This document shows positions 7,152 to 14,408 of a stretch of 19,061 nt of DNA, one piece after another. Made by a program: the position numbers and the translations under genes. Location of the stretch: the NCBI GenBank assembly GCA_002345845.1, contig DDWF01000319.1, positions 186-19,246 of the forward strand, given 5' to 3'. The first letter of the stretch is position 1. Each line of letters starts with the position of its first letter. The notes beneath the pieces were generated by a model. That model did not search any database, had not been told where the DNA came from, and saw only the letters and a program-made list of their open reading frames with translations. Origin of the DNA: Betaproteobacteria bacterium UBA2293. Lineage in GTDB: Bacteria; Pseudomonadota; Gammaproteobacteria; Burkholderiales; Rhodocyclaceae.

Positions 7152-7177
7152 AAAAAACCCGACGACTGTCGGGTTTT
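7152..7177 (-). terminator. Intrinsic terminator after the flavin oxidoreductase gene
   Basis: A perfect 10-bp stem, AAAACCCGAC / GTCGGGTTTT (7154-7163 with 7168-7177), has a four-base loop and on the minus strand ends in a run of T. It lies nine bases after the oxidoreductase stop and just before the porin start. Confidence 0.9.
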
Positions 7178-7186
7178 CCGGTTGCA

Positions 7187-8443
7187 TCAGGCGCTTTGCT
7201 TTTCCGGCAGCGCGAGCTGGTTGTCGGTACTGAACTGGTAGTCCTTGAAGATATGCTCGGCCGACAGCATCTGGTAGCTGCCGTCGGGCAGGCGATGCGT
7301 CGTGTCCTTCAGGCGCCAGGTCAGCTGGCCGCAGGTCCAGATCTCGAAGTTGCGCATGTGCGTGCACAGGCAGGTCTTGTCGAACACCTTGACCTTGCGG
7401 GCTTCCGGATGGGCCGCCACTTCCCGGTTGTAGGAAGTGATGTAGGCGCACTTGCCGGCAGCGTCGAGCAGGTAGCCGTAGGCTTCGCAATTGGGGCGGA
7501 TGCCGTCGCCGATGCCGGGGCTGGACTTGATCATGCGCATCGGATAGCCGGTCGGCGAGATCTGGTTGACCTCGATGTCATCCTCGGTGGCCTTGAAATA
7601 TTCCTGCTTGGCCTCGGCCGGCAGACCGCATTCGTCGGCGACCGTGAACCGGGTGGCCACCTGCACGGCGGCGGCGCCACCTTCGAGGAACTGCGTCGCA
7701 TCGGTGCCGGTGAAGATGCCGCCGGCTGGAATCACCGGAATGTTCAGATTCTCGTCCTTCAGGTACTGCAGGACTTCGGCGACGATGGTCGCCAGATCGT
7801 ACTGCGCCCAGTCCATGCCGAATCCAAGGTGGCCGCCAGCCAGCGGGCCTTCGACGACGACGTAATCGGGCAGGCGACCGGTGCGGGCGCTCTTTTTCAG
7901 GAACAACTGCAGGGCGCGCACTGACGAGACGATGATGCCCAGTTTGGCATCACGGAAACGCGGATGGTCCTCGATCAGGCCGAAGGAGCCAAGGTGCAGA
8001 CCAGCGGCCAGCGTGATGCCGTCGATGCCGGCATCGAGCGCCGCCGACATGCGGACCTTGAGGGTCTCGCGCGGCGCGTTCATGGTCAGCTTTTCCATGC
8101 AGTTGATGAACACCAGGCCATCACCCTGCTTGCGCGCCATCGTCGCTTCGACGTGCAGGCGGGTCGCTTCGGCCAGACGGCCGAGATCGAACTTGACCGA
8201 GGACTTGTCCTCGTTGAGCACGTTGTACTTGTAGAAGGCGAGCTTTTCCTTGACGTGCTTGGTTTCGTAGCGACGGTCGGAAACGGTATTGATCATCGCA
8301 TCCGAGATATGCCCGACACCACCGAGGCGTGCCGCTTCCAGTGCCAGATCGGCCGTCGAGATATCGACCCCCATGCCGCCGATCATGATCGGCACGAGTT
8401 CATGCTTGCCCAGACGCAAGCGGAAATCATCCACACGCTTCAT
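7187..8443 (-). CDS. NPD-family flavin oxidoreductase (nitronate monooxygenase-like)
   Basis: A ~418-residue TIM-barrel FMN enzyme of the 2-nitropropane dioxygenase / nitronate monooxygenase superfamily. Diagnostic segments are the N-terminal PIMIGGMGVDIST, VVVEGPLAGGHLGFG in the middle, the phosphate-binding PVIPAGGIFTGTDATQ and GAAAVQVATRF. Family members oxidise nitronates or act as NAD(P)H:quinone or enoyl reductases; the exact substrate is not deducible. After the barrel there is a ~110-residue C-terminal extension with five cysteines in the spacing C-x12-C-x25-C-x-C-x10-C, possibly a metal or Fe-S site. Two ATGs are adjacent; the second (8443) has an AAGGA site at five bases, the first at only two. 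It is probably a single-gene transcript, since a strong terminator follows. Confidence 0.88.
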   Translation of the reverse strand: MKRVDDFRLRLGKHELVPIMIGGMGVDISTADLALEAARLGGVGHISDAMINTVSDRRYETKHVKEKLAFYKYNVLNEDKSSVKFDLGRLAEATRLHVEATMARKQGDGLVFINCMEKLTMNAPRETLKVRMSAALDAGIDGITLAAGLHLGSFGLIEDHPRFRDAKLGIIVSSVRALQLFLKKSARTGRLPDYVVVEGPLAGGHLGFGMDWAQYDLATIVAEVLQYLKDENLNIPVIPAGGIFTGTDATQFLEGGAAAVQVATRFTVADECGLPAEAKQEYFKATEDDIEVNQISPTGYPMRMIKSSPGIGDGIRPNCEAYGYLLDAAGKCAYITSYNREVAAHPEARKVKVFDKTCLCTHMRNFEIWTCGQLTWRLKDTTHRLPDGSYQMLSAEHIFKDYQFSTDNQLALPEKQSA

Positions 8444-8619
8444 CATTATCCTTAAGGAAACCGGCCCGGTCGCGATCTCTCCAGCACGCCCGAGCCAAGG
8501 CGGCGATTTTACGCCAATGTCGGTTCGCTTGCTTGCCGGGCCCGGGATAAATCAAGTTTTCGCCGCGCCGGTGTGGCTAAACTGAAGACTTCGATAGATC
8601 AAATCCGTAAAGGTTCGCC

Positions 8620-9780
8620 ATGCGTCTGGCCTCGCACCCCATCTGGCTGGTCGGTTTCCGCCCCTTCTTCACCCTCGCCTGCCTGGCTGGCCTGGTCCTG
8701 CCGCTTGTCTGGGCGCTGATTTTCGGCGGCCAGTTGCCAGCACCGGACAGTCCATTTACTTCGGTCCAGTGGCACGCCCACGAAATGTTCTTCGGCTTTG
8801 GCTGGGCGGTGCTTGGCGGCTTCCTGCTGACCTCGACCAAGAACTGGGTGAACATCCGCGGCTATCACGGGCCGGCGCTGATGGTGCTGGCCGGCGCCTG
8901 GATCATCGAGCGCATCGCCATGAGCTTCGGCGGCCACTGGCCGCTGCCACTGTTCCTGCTGGCCAACAACCTTTTCCTCGGCAGCATCGTCGCCATGCTG
9001 CTGTGGACGCTGATCCGCCACCGCGACACCGACAGCTACCGCGACAACGCGTTCTTCCTCGTCATGCTGCCCGGCTTCATCGTCGCCAAATACCTGATGC
9101 TGGCCGGCGGCGATTTCACCGCCGGCTACGTGATGGCTATGGGCCTGTTCCGCCTGGCCTTCCTGGTCATGCTCGAACGGACGCTGACCGGCTTCATGAA
9201 AGCTGCCTTCCAGGCCGAGATCCTGCGCCATCCGAAACTGGACATGGCGATCAAGCTGCTCGGCCTCTCGCTGGTCTTTGAATTCCTGCTGCCACGCCCG
9301 CTCGGCGCCGCCCTGGCACTGGCCCTGGCGATCCTGCTCGGCATCCGCTTCTTCTTCTGGAAGCCGCATCTGGCCTTCCGCCGCATCGACATCGGCATCA
9401 TGTACATCGGCTACCTAGCCATCGTCGGGCAGTTGCTGGTCGAGGCGCTCGGCCATGTGGTCAATTTCGTCTGGATCGGCTCGGTGTCGGTGCATCTGTT
9501 TACCGTCGGCGCCATGGGCTGCGTCATCCCGGCGATGATCATCCGTATCGCCAAGGGCCACACCGGGCGCAAGGTGATGTTCGACAGCCTCGACCGTGCG
9601 GTGCTGTACCTGATGCTGGCCACACTGCTCGCCCGCGTCGGCCTGCCGCAGGTTTTCCCGGCCGCCTACCTGGGCTGGATCCACCTCTCGGCCGGCCTCT
9701 GGTCAGCCGCCTTCGCCATCCTCGCCTGGCGCTACATCCCGATCCTGATGCGGCCCCGTATCGACGGCCGCGAGCACTGA
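8620..9780 (+). CDS. nnrS: NnrS family multi-pass membrane protein
   Basis: A 386-residue protein with about twelve hydrophobic segments and the NnrS hallmarks: an N-terminal HPIWLVGFRPFF, WHAHEMFFGFGWAVLGGFLLTSTKNWV (histidines in a conserved HAHEMxFGF motif) and a conserved GAMGCVIPAMIIRIAKGHTGR segment. NnrS is a heme- and copper-containing inner membrane protein tied to nitric-oxide metabolism and protection against nitrosative stress, often regulated with denitrification genes. An AAAGG ribosome site lies seven bases before the ATG. The 173-base upstream gap shows isolated ATCAA half-sites but no full FNR/NNR box. No denitrification genes are nearby. It ends convergently with the CapA-like gene, separated by 11 bases. 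Confidence 0.92.
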   Translation: MRLASHPIWLVGFRPFFTLACLAGLVLPLVWALIFGGQLPAPDSPFTSVQWHAHEMFFGFGWAVLGGFLLTSTKNWVNIRGYHGPALMVLAGAWIIERIAMSFGGHWPLPLFLLANNLFLGSIVAMLLWTLIRHRDTDSYRDNAFFLVMLPGFIVAKYLMLAGGDFTAGYVMAMGLFRLAFLVMLERTLTGFMKAAFQAEILRHPKLDMAIKLLGLSLVFEFLLPRPLGAALALALAILLGIRFFFWKPHLAFRRIDIGIMYIGYLAIVGQLLVEALGHVVNFVWIGSVSVHLFTVGAMGCVIPAMIIRIAKGHTGRKVMFDSLDRAVLYLMLATLLARVGLPQVFPAAYLGWIHLSAGLWSAAFAILAWRYIPILMRPRIDGREH

Positions 9781-9783
9781 GCC

Positions 9784-9805
9784 GCCCGGCGTCATTTCAC
9801 CGGGC
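9784..9805. terminator. Weak hairpin between convergent nnrS and capA-like genes
   Basis: GCCCGG (9784-9789) pairs with CCGGGC (9800-9805) around a ten-base loop, overlapping the last codons of the CapA-like gene. There is no T-run on either side. It could serve as a shared transcription end, but the evidence is thin. Confidence 0.3.
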
Positions 9806-10769
9806 ACCTCCCCACCTCCGTCATCCCGCGCGACCAGCACTGGCCCTCCCGGCCCTTGGCCGGACGCGGGATGCCCTCCTTGTCGAGGTGCGCAACGAAG
9901 GTCTGCCAGCTGACAACGCCGCGCTGATCCAAATCCATCCGCAATAACCAGCCGGTGTTGCTGGCGGCGTCGTCAAAACCGTCGAAGATGAAATTCCCGA
10001 GGCTGTAGATGATCGGCTTGCCCCGATATGTCTCGATATCCTGGGTGACATGGGGATGACCGCCGACCACGGCGTCGGCGCCGGCGTCGATCATCAGCCG
10101 GGCGAGACGGCGCTGGCGTTCGCTGGCCAGTGGCTCGTGCTCCCAGCCCCAGTGCATCAACGGAATCACCAGGTCGGCCCGGTACTCGCTGCGCGCCCGC
10201 CGGATGTCCAGAATCACCTGCTCATCCTCGCTCCAGGCAACGCCGGGTTTGTCGAAATCGGCCTCGAAGCTGCGTGGAAAGAATTCGTTGTAGCCGAGCA
10301 GCGCAATGCGCAGGCCCTTCCTTTCCACCAGCAGCGGGGCATGCGCTTCGGCCAGGGTATGCCCGCCACCGAAGTAGGCGATCCCCGCTTTGTTCAGACG
10401 CCCCAACATTTCAGCGAAGGCGGCGCTGCCGTAATCGCCGGAGTGATTGTTGGCCAGGCTGACGGCATCGACATGTCGGCGCAGCACGGGCAACACGCGA
10501 GGATGCGCACGGAAGGTGTAGGGCTTTCGGGGTTCCGGAGTGCCGCCCCGCGCCACCACGCATTCGAGATTGCCGACCCGATAGTCGGCGGCCTGCAGAA
10601 TTGCGGCAAAGGGCGCAAACGGGTCGCGCCCCTGGCGGATCACCTTGCCCGGCGTGTCGTCGAGCATGATGTCGCCGACGACGGCGATGGAAACCAGGGG
10701 CGTGTCGGCCGCAGCCTGCAGCGACAGGAGCAGCAGGGCGAGCGCAGCGCAGAGGTACCTTCCGATCAC
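9792..10769 (-). CDS. CapA-family (PGA_cap) metallophosphatase-like protein, secreted
   Basis: A 325-residue protein of the CapA / poly-gamma-glutamate synthesis family, which has a calcineurin-like metallophosphatase fold. Metal-site motifs are all present: VVGDIMLD (Asp33), GNLECVV (Glu69), SLANNHSGDYG (Asn107-Asn108-His109), HWGWEHEP (His206, His211) and GGHPHVTQ (His238, His240), followed by IIYSLGNFIFD. A signal peptide (cleavage near AAA-DTP, residue 22) places it in the periplasm. No capB/capC genes accompany it, so capsule synthesis is not implied. The frame is open far upstream, but the GTG at 10769 overlaps the preceding stop as GTGA and begins the signal peptide. This coupling mirrors sdhC-sdhD. 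Confidence 0.88.
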   Translation of the reverse strand: MIGRYLCAALALLLLSLQAAADTPLVSIAVVGDIMLDDTPGKVIRQGRDPFAPFAAILQAADYRVGNLECVVARGGTPEPRKPYTFRAHPRVLPVLRRHVDAVSLANNHSGDYGSAAFAEMLGRLNKAGIAYFGGGHTLAEAHAPLLVERKGLRIALLGYNEFFPRSFEADFDKPGVAWSEDEQVILDIRRARSEYRADLVIPLMHWGWEHEPLASERQRRLARLMIDAGADAVVGGHPHVTQDIETYRGKPIIYSLGNFIFDGFDDAASNTGWLLRMDLDQRGVVSWQTFVAHLDKEGIPRPAKGREGQCWSRGMTEVGRCPVK

Positions 10770-11176
10770 GGCTGTTCCTCCAGCAGGGTGCAGTTGTACA
10801 GCAATTCCATGCCCAGCCGCGCCGAGAAGAGGCGCTGATCGCCAGTCAGCGACCGCGCACTCGCCGCTGGTTCGGCCTGTGGCGAGCGGTAGCTGGCCTG
10901 ATGGAGCAAAACGGCCTGCCGTGGACTCTGGTAGTAGGTGTACAGCTTGACGTAGGCGATGCGCGCCTGCTCTTCGTAGACAACGGCCTTGAAGCGAAAT
11001 GCCCCGCCGACATCGACCGACTCGACGCGATAGGGGTCGGTAGTCGGGGCGAAACTGAGCGACCGTGTTTCGCCACCGTGCTCCAGCAGGCAGCGCAGGG
11101 CCGGCGTGGCTTGCGCCAGGCCCGGCAGGGCAAGGCAAACACCGATGGCCAGGCGGACAACGAAGATGCGGCACAT
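10766..11176 (-). CDS. Hypothetical secreted protein, coupled to the CapA-like gene
   Basis: A 136-residue protein of no family I recognise. It has a signal peptide (MCRIFVVRLAIGVCLALPGLAQA, cleavage before TPALRC) and a mature part of about 113 residues. Two cysteines near its ends (LRC and NC) could form a disulfide. The rest is beta-rich with several Tyr/Arg pairs (for example YVKLYTYYQSPRQ). The ATG has a GGGAG ribosome site six bases upstream. Its stop overlaps the GTG of the CapA-like gene, so the two are translated together and probably act together in the periplasm. Function is unknown. Confidence 0.75.
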   Translation of the reverse strand: MCRIFVVRLAIGVCLALPGLAQATPALRCLLEHGGETRSLSFAPTTDPYRVESVDVGGAFRFKAVVYEEQARIAYVKLYTYYQSPRQAVLLHQASYRSPQAEPAASARSLTGDQRLFSARLGMELLYNCTLLEEQP

Positions 11177-11241
11177 GGATCACTCCCGAGGGTCGGTCAT
11201 CAACCCGGGATTATGCAGCCCGACCTCGCCGCCAGCACCGA

Positions 11242-11547
11242 TCAGAGTACGGCCGTGAACAGCTCGAGCTGCGGCGGCCCGAGGTAGAAATCGCGCGGCG
11301 AAGCCCCGGCCGCCACATGCGCCTGGCGGAAGGCGTCGGACTGCGTCCAGTCGGTAAACGCCTGCTCCGACTCCCAGACGGTGTGCGAGGCGAACAGCGT
11401 GCGCTCCTCGGTCGTATCGCCGCGCAACAGGTTGAAGGAGACAAAGCCCGGCACCGTCTGCAGGTAACTATTGCGGTTGCGCCAGTGGGCGACGAAATCG
11501 TCCTCCTTGCCGAGGGCGATGCGAAAACGGTTCATGGCGATGAACAT
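11242..11547 (-). CDS. IsdG/HmoB-like heme-degrading monooxygenase (ABM domain)
   Basis: A 101-residue ferredoxin-fold protein of the antibiotic biosynthesis monooxygenase superfamily. It opens MFIAMNRFRI and contains VWESEQAFTDWTQSDAFRQAH. These supply Asn6, Trp67 and His77, almost the same positions as the catalytic Asn7-Trp67-His77 triad of S. aureus IsdG, and the surrounding FTDW-x-SD-x-F-x-AH is nearly identical. IsdG-type enzymes bind heme with the histidine, ruffle it and open the ring to release iron. I therefore read it as heme-degrading rather than generic ABM, although activity is inferred. The ATG at 11547 has a strong GGAGGAG site; the frame is open upstream but lacks a better start. 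It is divergent from a TPR gene across 89 bases. Confidence 0.8.
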   Translation of the reverse strand: MFIAMNRFRIALGKEDDFVAHWRNRNSYLQTVPGFVSFNLLRGDTTEERTLFASHTVWESEQAFTDWTQSDAFRQAHVAAGASPRDFYLGPPQLELFTAVL

Positions 11548-11636
11548 GGAAACTCCTCCGGAATGATGCGATGGGCAACGCGCATGCTTATTGCGTGCCA
11601 GCTGCAAAATCCATTCAACTCGCAGCGAGATACGCC

Positions 11637-12101
11637 ATGACCAGCTTTGACGACGACCAGCAACCCGACCTCGGCCCCCTGCCGCCAGCCATCCGGCAAC
11701 TGCTGCAGGATGGCATGGCAGCCCATTTCACCGACCGCGAACGGGCCGAAAGCCTTTTCCGGGAGGCCGTGACGCTGGCGCCGGAAATCCCGGCGGCGCA
11801 CCGCTGTCTGGTCAAACACTACAACCGCTGTCGACAATTCGACAAGGCGCTGGCCGCTGCCAAGGAGTGGGTCAGTGCCGCCGCCGGCCAAGCCGCCCTG
11901 CCCGACGACTGGCGGCAATGGCAGCAAGCCCCCGGCCCCGCCCTCGCCGCCCTCAAGGGCCTGGCCTTCATCCACCTGCGCAACGGCCAGCCGGCCGAAG
12001 CCGAAGCCACCATCGAGCGCGTGCTGACGCTCGACCCGGAAGATGGAGTGGGCGGTTCGGTGATTGCCGCGCTGGTTACGGAGATGCGCCGGGTGGCGTG
12101 A
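11637..12101 (+). CDS. Tetratricopeptide-repeat protein
   Basis: A 154-residue, soluble, helical protein with no signal peptide. TPR-like units are seen at roughly residues 25-65 (MAAHFTDRERAESLFREAVTLAPEIPAAHRCLVKHY...FDKALAAAKEW) and 105-145 (LKGLAFIHLRNGQPAEAEATIERVLTLDP), with the typical A-x-x-x-F/A and LAP/LDP ends. TPRs are protein-binding scaffolds; the partner is unknown. The ATG at 11637 is chosen because it lies after a weak GAGA ribosome site and the upstream extension to 11571 overlaps the divergent heme-monooxygenase leader. The divergent arrangement hints at shared regulation with that gene. Confidence 0.8.
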   Translation: MTSFDDDQQPDLGPLPPAIRQLLQDGMAAHFTDRERAESLFREAVTLAPEIPAAHRCLVKHYNRCRQFDKALAAAKEWVSAAAGQAALPDDWRQWQQAPGPALAALKGLAFIHLRNGQPAEAEATIERVLTLDPEDGVGGSVIAALVTEMRRVA

Positions 12102-12174
12102 GCGAAACTGCCGCCAGCGCTGGCAATCAGGGGGCCTTGGCTGGCTGTGTGGATGGCGAAGGGGAGCGGTAAAC

Positions 12175-12194
12175 CTGCATGCGGTATCATGCAG
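12175..12194. repeat. 7-bp inverted repeat upstream of the Kef-type antiporter
   Basis: CTGCATG (12175-12181) and CATGCAG (12188-12194) are perfect inverted arms around six bases that include a TATCAT -10-like box. The element ends 22 bases before the antiporter ATG, which has no good ribosome site. It may be an operator or an mRNA hairpin in the leader; no -35 box is visible. Confidence 0.4.
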
Positions 12195-12216
12195 CATTAT
12201 TGCAGCGCACAAAAAC

Positions 12217-14253
12217 ATGAGTTCATTGTTTCCCATTACCAATCCAGTCATCGTTTTTGCACTGGTTGCCATGCTGATCTTGCTGGCCCCCATCATCATG
12301 GGTCACTGGCGCCTACCCGGCATGGTCGGGCTGCTGGCCGCCGGCGCTCTGCTCGGGCCGAATGCCCTTGGCGTACTGGCTCGCGACCAATCCTTCGTCC
12401 TCTTCGGCACCGTCGGCCTGCTCTACATCATGTTCACCGCAGCCCTCGAAATCGACATGGCGGTGCTCAAACGCTACCGACTGCACAGTCTCGTCTTCGG
12501 ATTGCTGACCTTCTCCATACCGATGGCTTTGGGAATCCCGGTCGGCCTGTTGCTCGGTTTTGACTGGCCGGCGACTGTACTTCTGGCGAGCATGTTCGCT
12601 TCGCACACGCTACTCACGTATCCGATTGCATCCCGGCTGGGTATCGCCCGCAACCAGGCAGTCACCACGGCGGTCGGCGGCACCATCGTGACCGACAGTC
12701 TGGCGTTGTTGGTACTGGCAGTCATCGCCGGGATGACGCGTGGTGAGATCGACGAACAATTCGGGCCGCGGCTGGCGATCAGTTTGTCCTTGTACGTTGC
12801 CGCCATCCTGTTCGGCATTCCGCTGCTGGCGCGCTGGTTCTTCCGCCACATTGCCCGGGACGGCGTTGCCGAGTTCGTCTTCGTGCTGGCGACAGTGTTC
12901 ACTTGCGCTGCGCTGTCGCACCTGGCCGGATCCGAGCCCATTGTCGGCGCCTTCCTCGCCGGGCTGGCGCTGAACCGCCTGATTCCTCACAACAGCACGC
13001 TGATGAACCGCATCCAGTTCACTGGGGACGCGTTGTTCATCCCGTTCTTCTTGCTGTCGGTCGGCATGCTGCTGGATTTCAGTGTTTTCGTCAGCGGCGT
13101 GAAAGCCTGGGCAGTAGCGATTGGCATGCTGGCAACGGTATTTGCCGGCAAATGGCTGGCCGCCGAGTCGACGCGTCCCTTGCTGCGTTACAGCCGAGAC
13201 CAGGCGCGGGTGGTGTTTGGGCTCAGCGTTCCGCAAGCCGCTGCAACACTGGCGGCGACGATAGTCGGTTTCGAGATCGGCCTTTTTGACGATGCCGTGG
13301 TCAATGGCGCCATCGTGATGATTCTGGTGACTTGTTTCGTTGCCCCGATCATTGTCGACCGCTACGGACGCAACCTCGTCGAAACCGCTCCCCCTCTGCA
13401 GCCCGACACACCAGAGTCGCAGCAGCGAATTCTCGTTGCCTGTTCGACGCTGGTATCTTCGAGACCACTGCTTGATCTCGCCGTACTGTTGCGTGACCCG
13501 CCCCAGGGACAGCCGATCTATGCGGTGACCGTGGTCGACGAAAGCGAGGATGCCAGTACTGCAGTCGCCCAAGGCGAGAGGCTGCTTGCCGATGTCGCCG
13601 GCCACCTATCGGCAGCAAGTGTGCCCGCCCATCCGGTAACCCGTGTCGACCTCAATGCCGCCTCCGGCATCCTGCGGGCTCGCCGCGACTTGCGCGTGAC
13701 GCTGGGTATCGTCGGCTGGCGCAAGCAGAGCCTCGGGGCCGAGTTTTTTTTCGGTTCGCTGGTCGAACAGTTGCTGCAGGACCGGAGCTATAGCCTGCTG
13801 GCGGCGCGCCTGACCGGGCCACTGAACACTTGTCGGCGAATCATCATCGCCATCCCGCCGCATGCAGAACAGGAAGAAGGCTTTCTGGCGGGCATGGGCA
13901 ACATTACGCGACTGGCGCGCCAACTCGGTGTCGAACTGCTCGTCCTCAGCGAGCGCGAACACGAGGCGGAATTATGCAAGCGCCTGCAGGCCATTCGCCC
14001 ATCGTGCGAATTCCGCATCCAGCCAATGGACTCTTGGGGCAACGTGCTTCGCAGCCTTAACGAGTTGCTTACGCCTGACCAGTTGCTGGTTTTCGTCGGC
14101 GTACGTCCTGGTGGCTATGCCTGGCGGACCTCACTGGGAACCTTGCCGGAGCGGGTAAGCCGGCGCTATACGCAGGTCAATGTCCTGGTTTTGTACCTTC
14201 CGACAGCCGAAGCTCAGGAACTCGATGTCGTGATGCCGACAGACGACATCTAG
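12217..14253 (+). CDS. CPA2/Kef-type cation:proton antiporter with C-terminal USP-like region
   Basis: A 678-residue protein. The first ~385 residues form about twelve membrane helices of the monovalent cation:proton antiporter-2 family, with LPGMVGLLAAGALLGPNALG near the start, the GGTIVTDSLALLVLAVIAG segment (conserved Thr-Asp in the ion path) and SEPIVGAFLAGLALNRLIP. The remaining ~290 residues are soluble and resemble tandem universal-stress-protein-like folds (RILVACSTLVSS..., RRIIIAIPPHAEQ...) rather than the TrkA-N domain of true KefB/KefC, so nucleotide regulation is possible. It exchanges Na+ or K+ for protons across the inner membrane; the ion is not deducible. The ATG at 12217 is preferred because upstream codons do not look like a membrane-protein start. 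Codon use looks less G/C-biased than in mdh or nnrS. Confidence 0.88.
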   Translation: MSSLFPITNPVIVFALVAMLILLAPIIMGHWRLPGMVGLLAAGALLGPNALGVLARDQSFVLFGTVGLLYIMFTAALEIDMAVLKRYRLHSLVFGLLTFSIPMALGIPVGLLLGFDWPATVLLASMFASHTLLTYPIASRLGIARNQAVTTAVGGTIVTDSLALLVLAVIAGMTRGEIDEQFGPRLAISLSLYVAAILFGIPLLARWFFRHIARDGVAEFVFVLATVFTCAALSHLAGSEPIVGAFLAGLALNRLIPHNSTLMNRIQFTGDALFIPFFLLSVGMLLDFSVFVSGVKAWAVAIGMLATVFAGKWLAAESTRPLLRYSRDQARVVFGLSVPQAAATLAATIVGFEIGLFDDAVVNGAIVMILVTCFVAPIIVDRYGRNLVETAPPLQPDTPESQQRILVACSTLVSSRPLLDLAVLLRDPPQGQPIYAVTVVDESEDASTAVAQGERLLADVAGHLSAASVPAHPVTRVDLNAASGILRARRDLRVTLGIVGWRKQSLGAEFFFGSLVEQLLQDRSYSLLAARLTGPLNTCRRIIIAIPPHAEQEEGFLAGMGNITRLARQLGVELLVLSEREHEAELCKRLQAIRPSCEFRIQPMDSWGNVLRSLNELLTPDQLLVFVGVRPGGYAWRTSLGTLPERVSRRYTQVNVLVLYLPTAEAQELDVVMPTDDI

Positions 14254-14260
14254 GTTTGCT

Positions 14261-14350
14261 GCAATGCAACGTGTGACGATGGCTTCGTCGATGTCGTCGA
14301 TGCGGTTGGTGGGTGGTCAGGAATAGCAGGCCATTGAAGCACTCCAGCAC
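14261..14350 (-). pseudogene. Decayed, frameshifted fragment of the AAA+ ATPase gene
   Basis: This 90-bp stretch aligns with 15967-16052 inside the intact AAA+ ATPase gene, in the same orientation. I count about 11 substitutions and one four-base indel (roughly 87% identity outside the gap). On the minus strand it still reads VLECFNGLLFLTT, against VLEYFNGLLFLTTNR in the intact protein, then shifts frame. It covers the part of the gene coding for about residues 454-482 (sensor 1 and arginine-finger region). Neither end of the gene is present. It begins seven bases after the antiporter stop and ends seven bases before the operator of the XRE-toxin module. It is a relic of a duplication or replacement event. 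Confidence 0.85.
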
Positions 14351-14357
14351 ATTGTTA

Positions 14358-14377
14358 TTGTATCTTGTAAGATACAA
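14358..14377. promoter_or_regulatory. Perfect palindromic operator of the XRE / nucleotidyltransferase module
   Basis: TTGTATCTTGTAAGATACAA is a 20-bp inverted repeat with 9-bp perfect arms and a two-base centre, 31 bases before the XRE gene. It contains a TAAGAT -10-like box. XRE-type antitoxins commonly repress their own operon by binding such palindromes, so this is very likely the autoregulatory site; binding is inferred. Confidence 0.75.
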
Positions 14378-14408
14378 CGCAGTGCTTCACAAACGCGCGG
14401 AAGTGGCT

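Noticed and set aside
8536..8545. GC palindrome CCGGGCCCGG between the oxidoreductase and nnrS.
   Set aside because: Short and expected by chance in GC-rich DNA, with no supporting promoter signal.
8541..8619. Possible FNR/NNR/Dnr box before nnrS.
   Set aside because: Only ATCAA half-sites are present; the partner half TTGAT at the required spacing is absent.
9792..11183. Reading the CapA-like gene as a 463-residue fusion protein.
   Set aside because: The first 138 residues are an out-of-frame reading of the small secreted protein gene; the GTG at 10769 starts a proper signal peptide.
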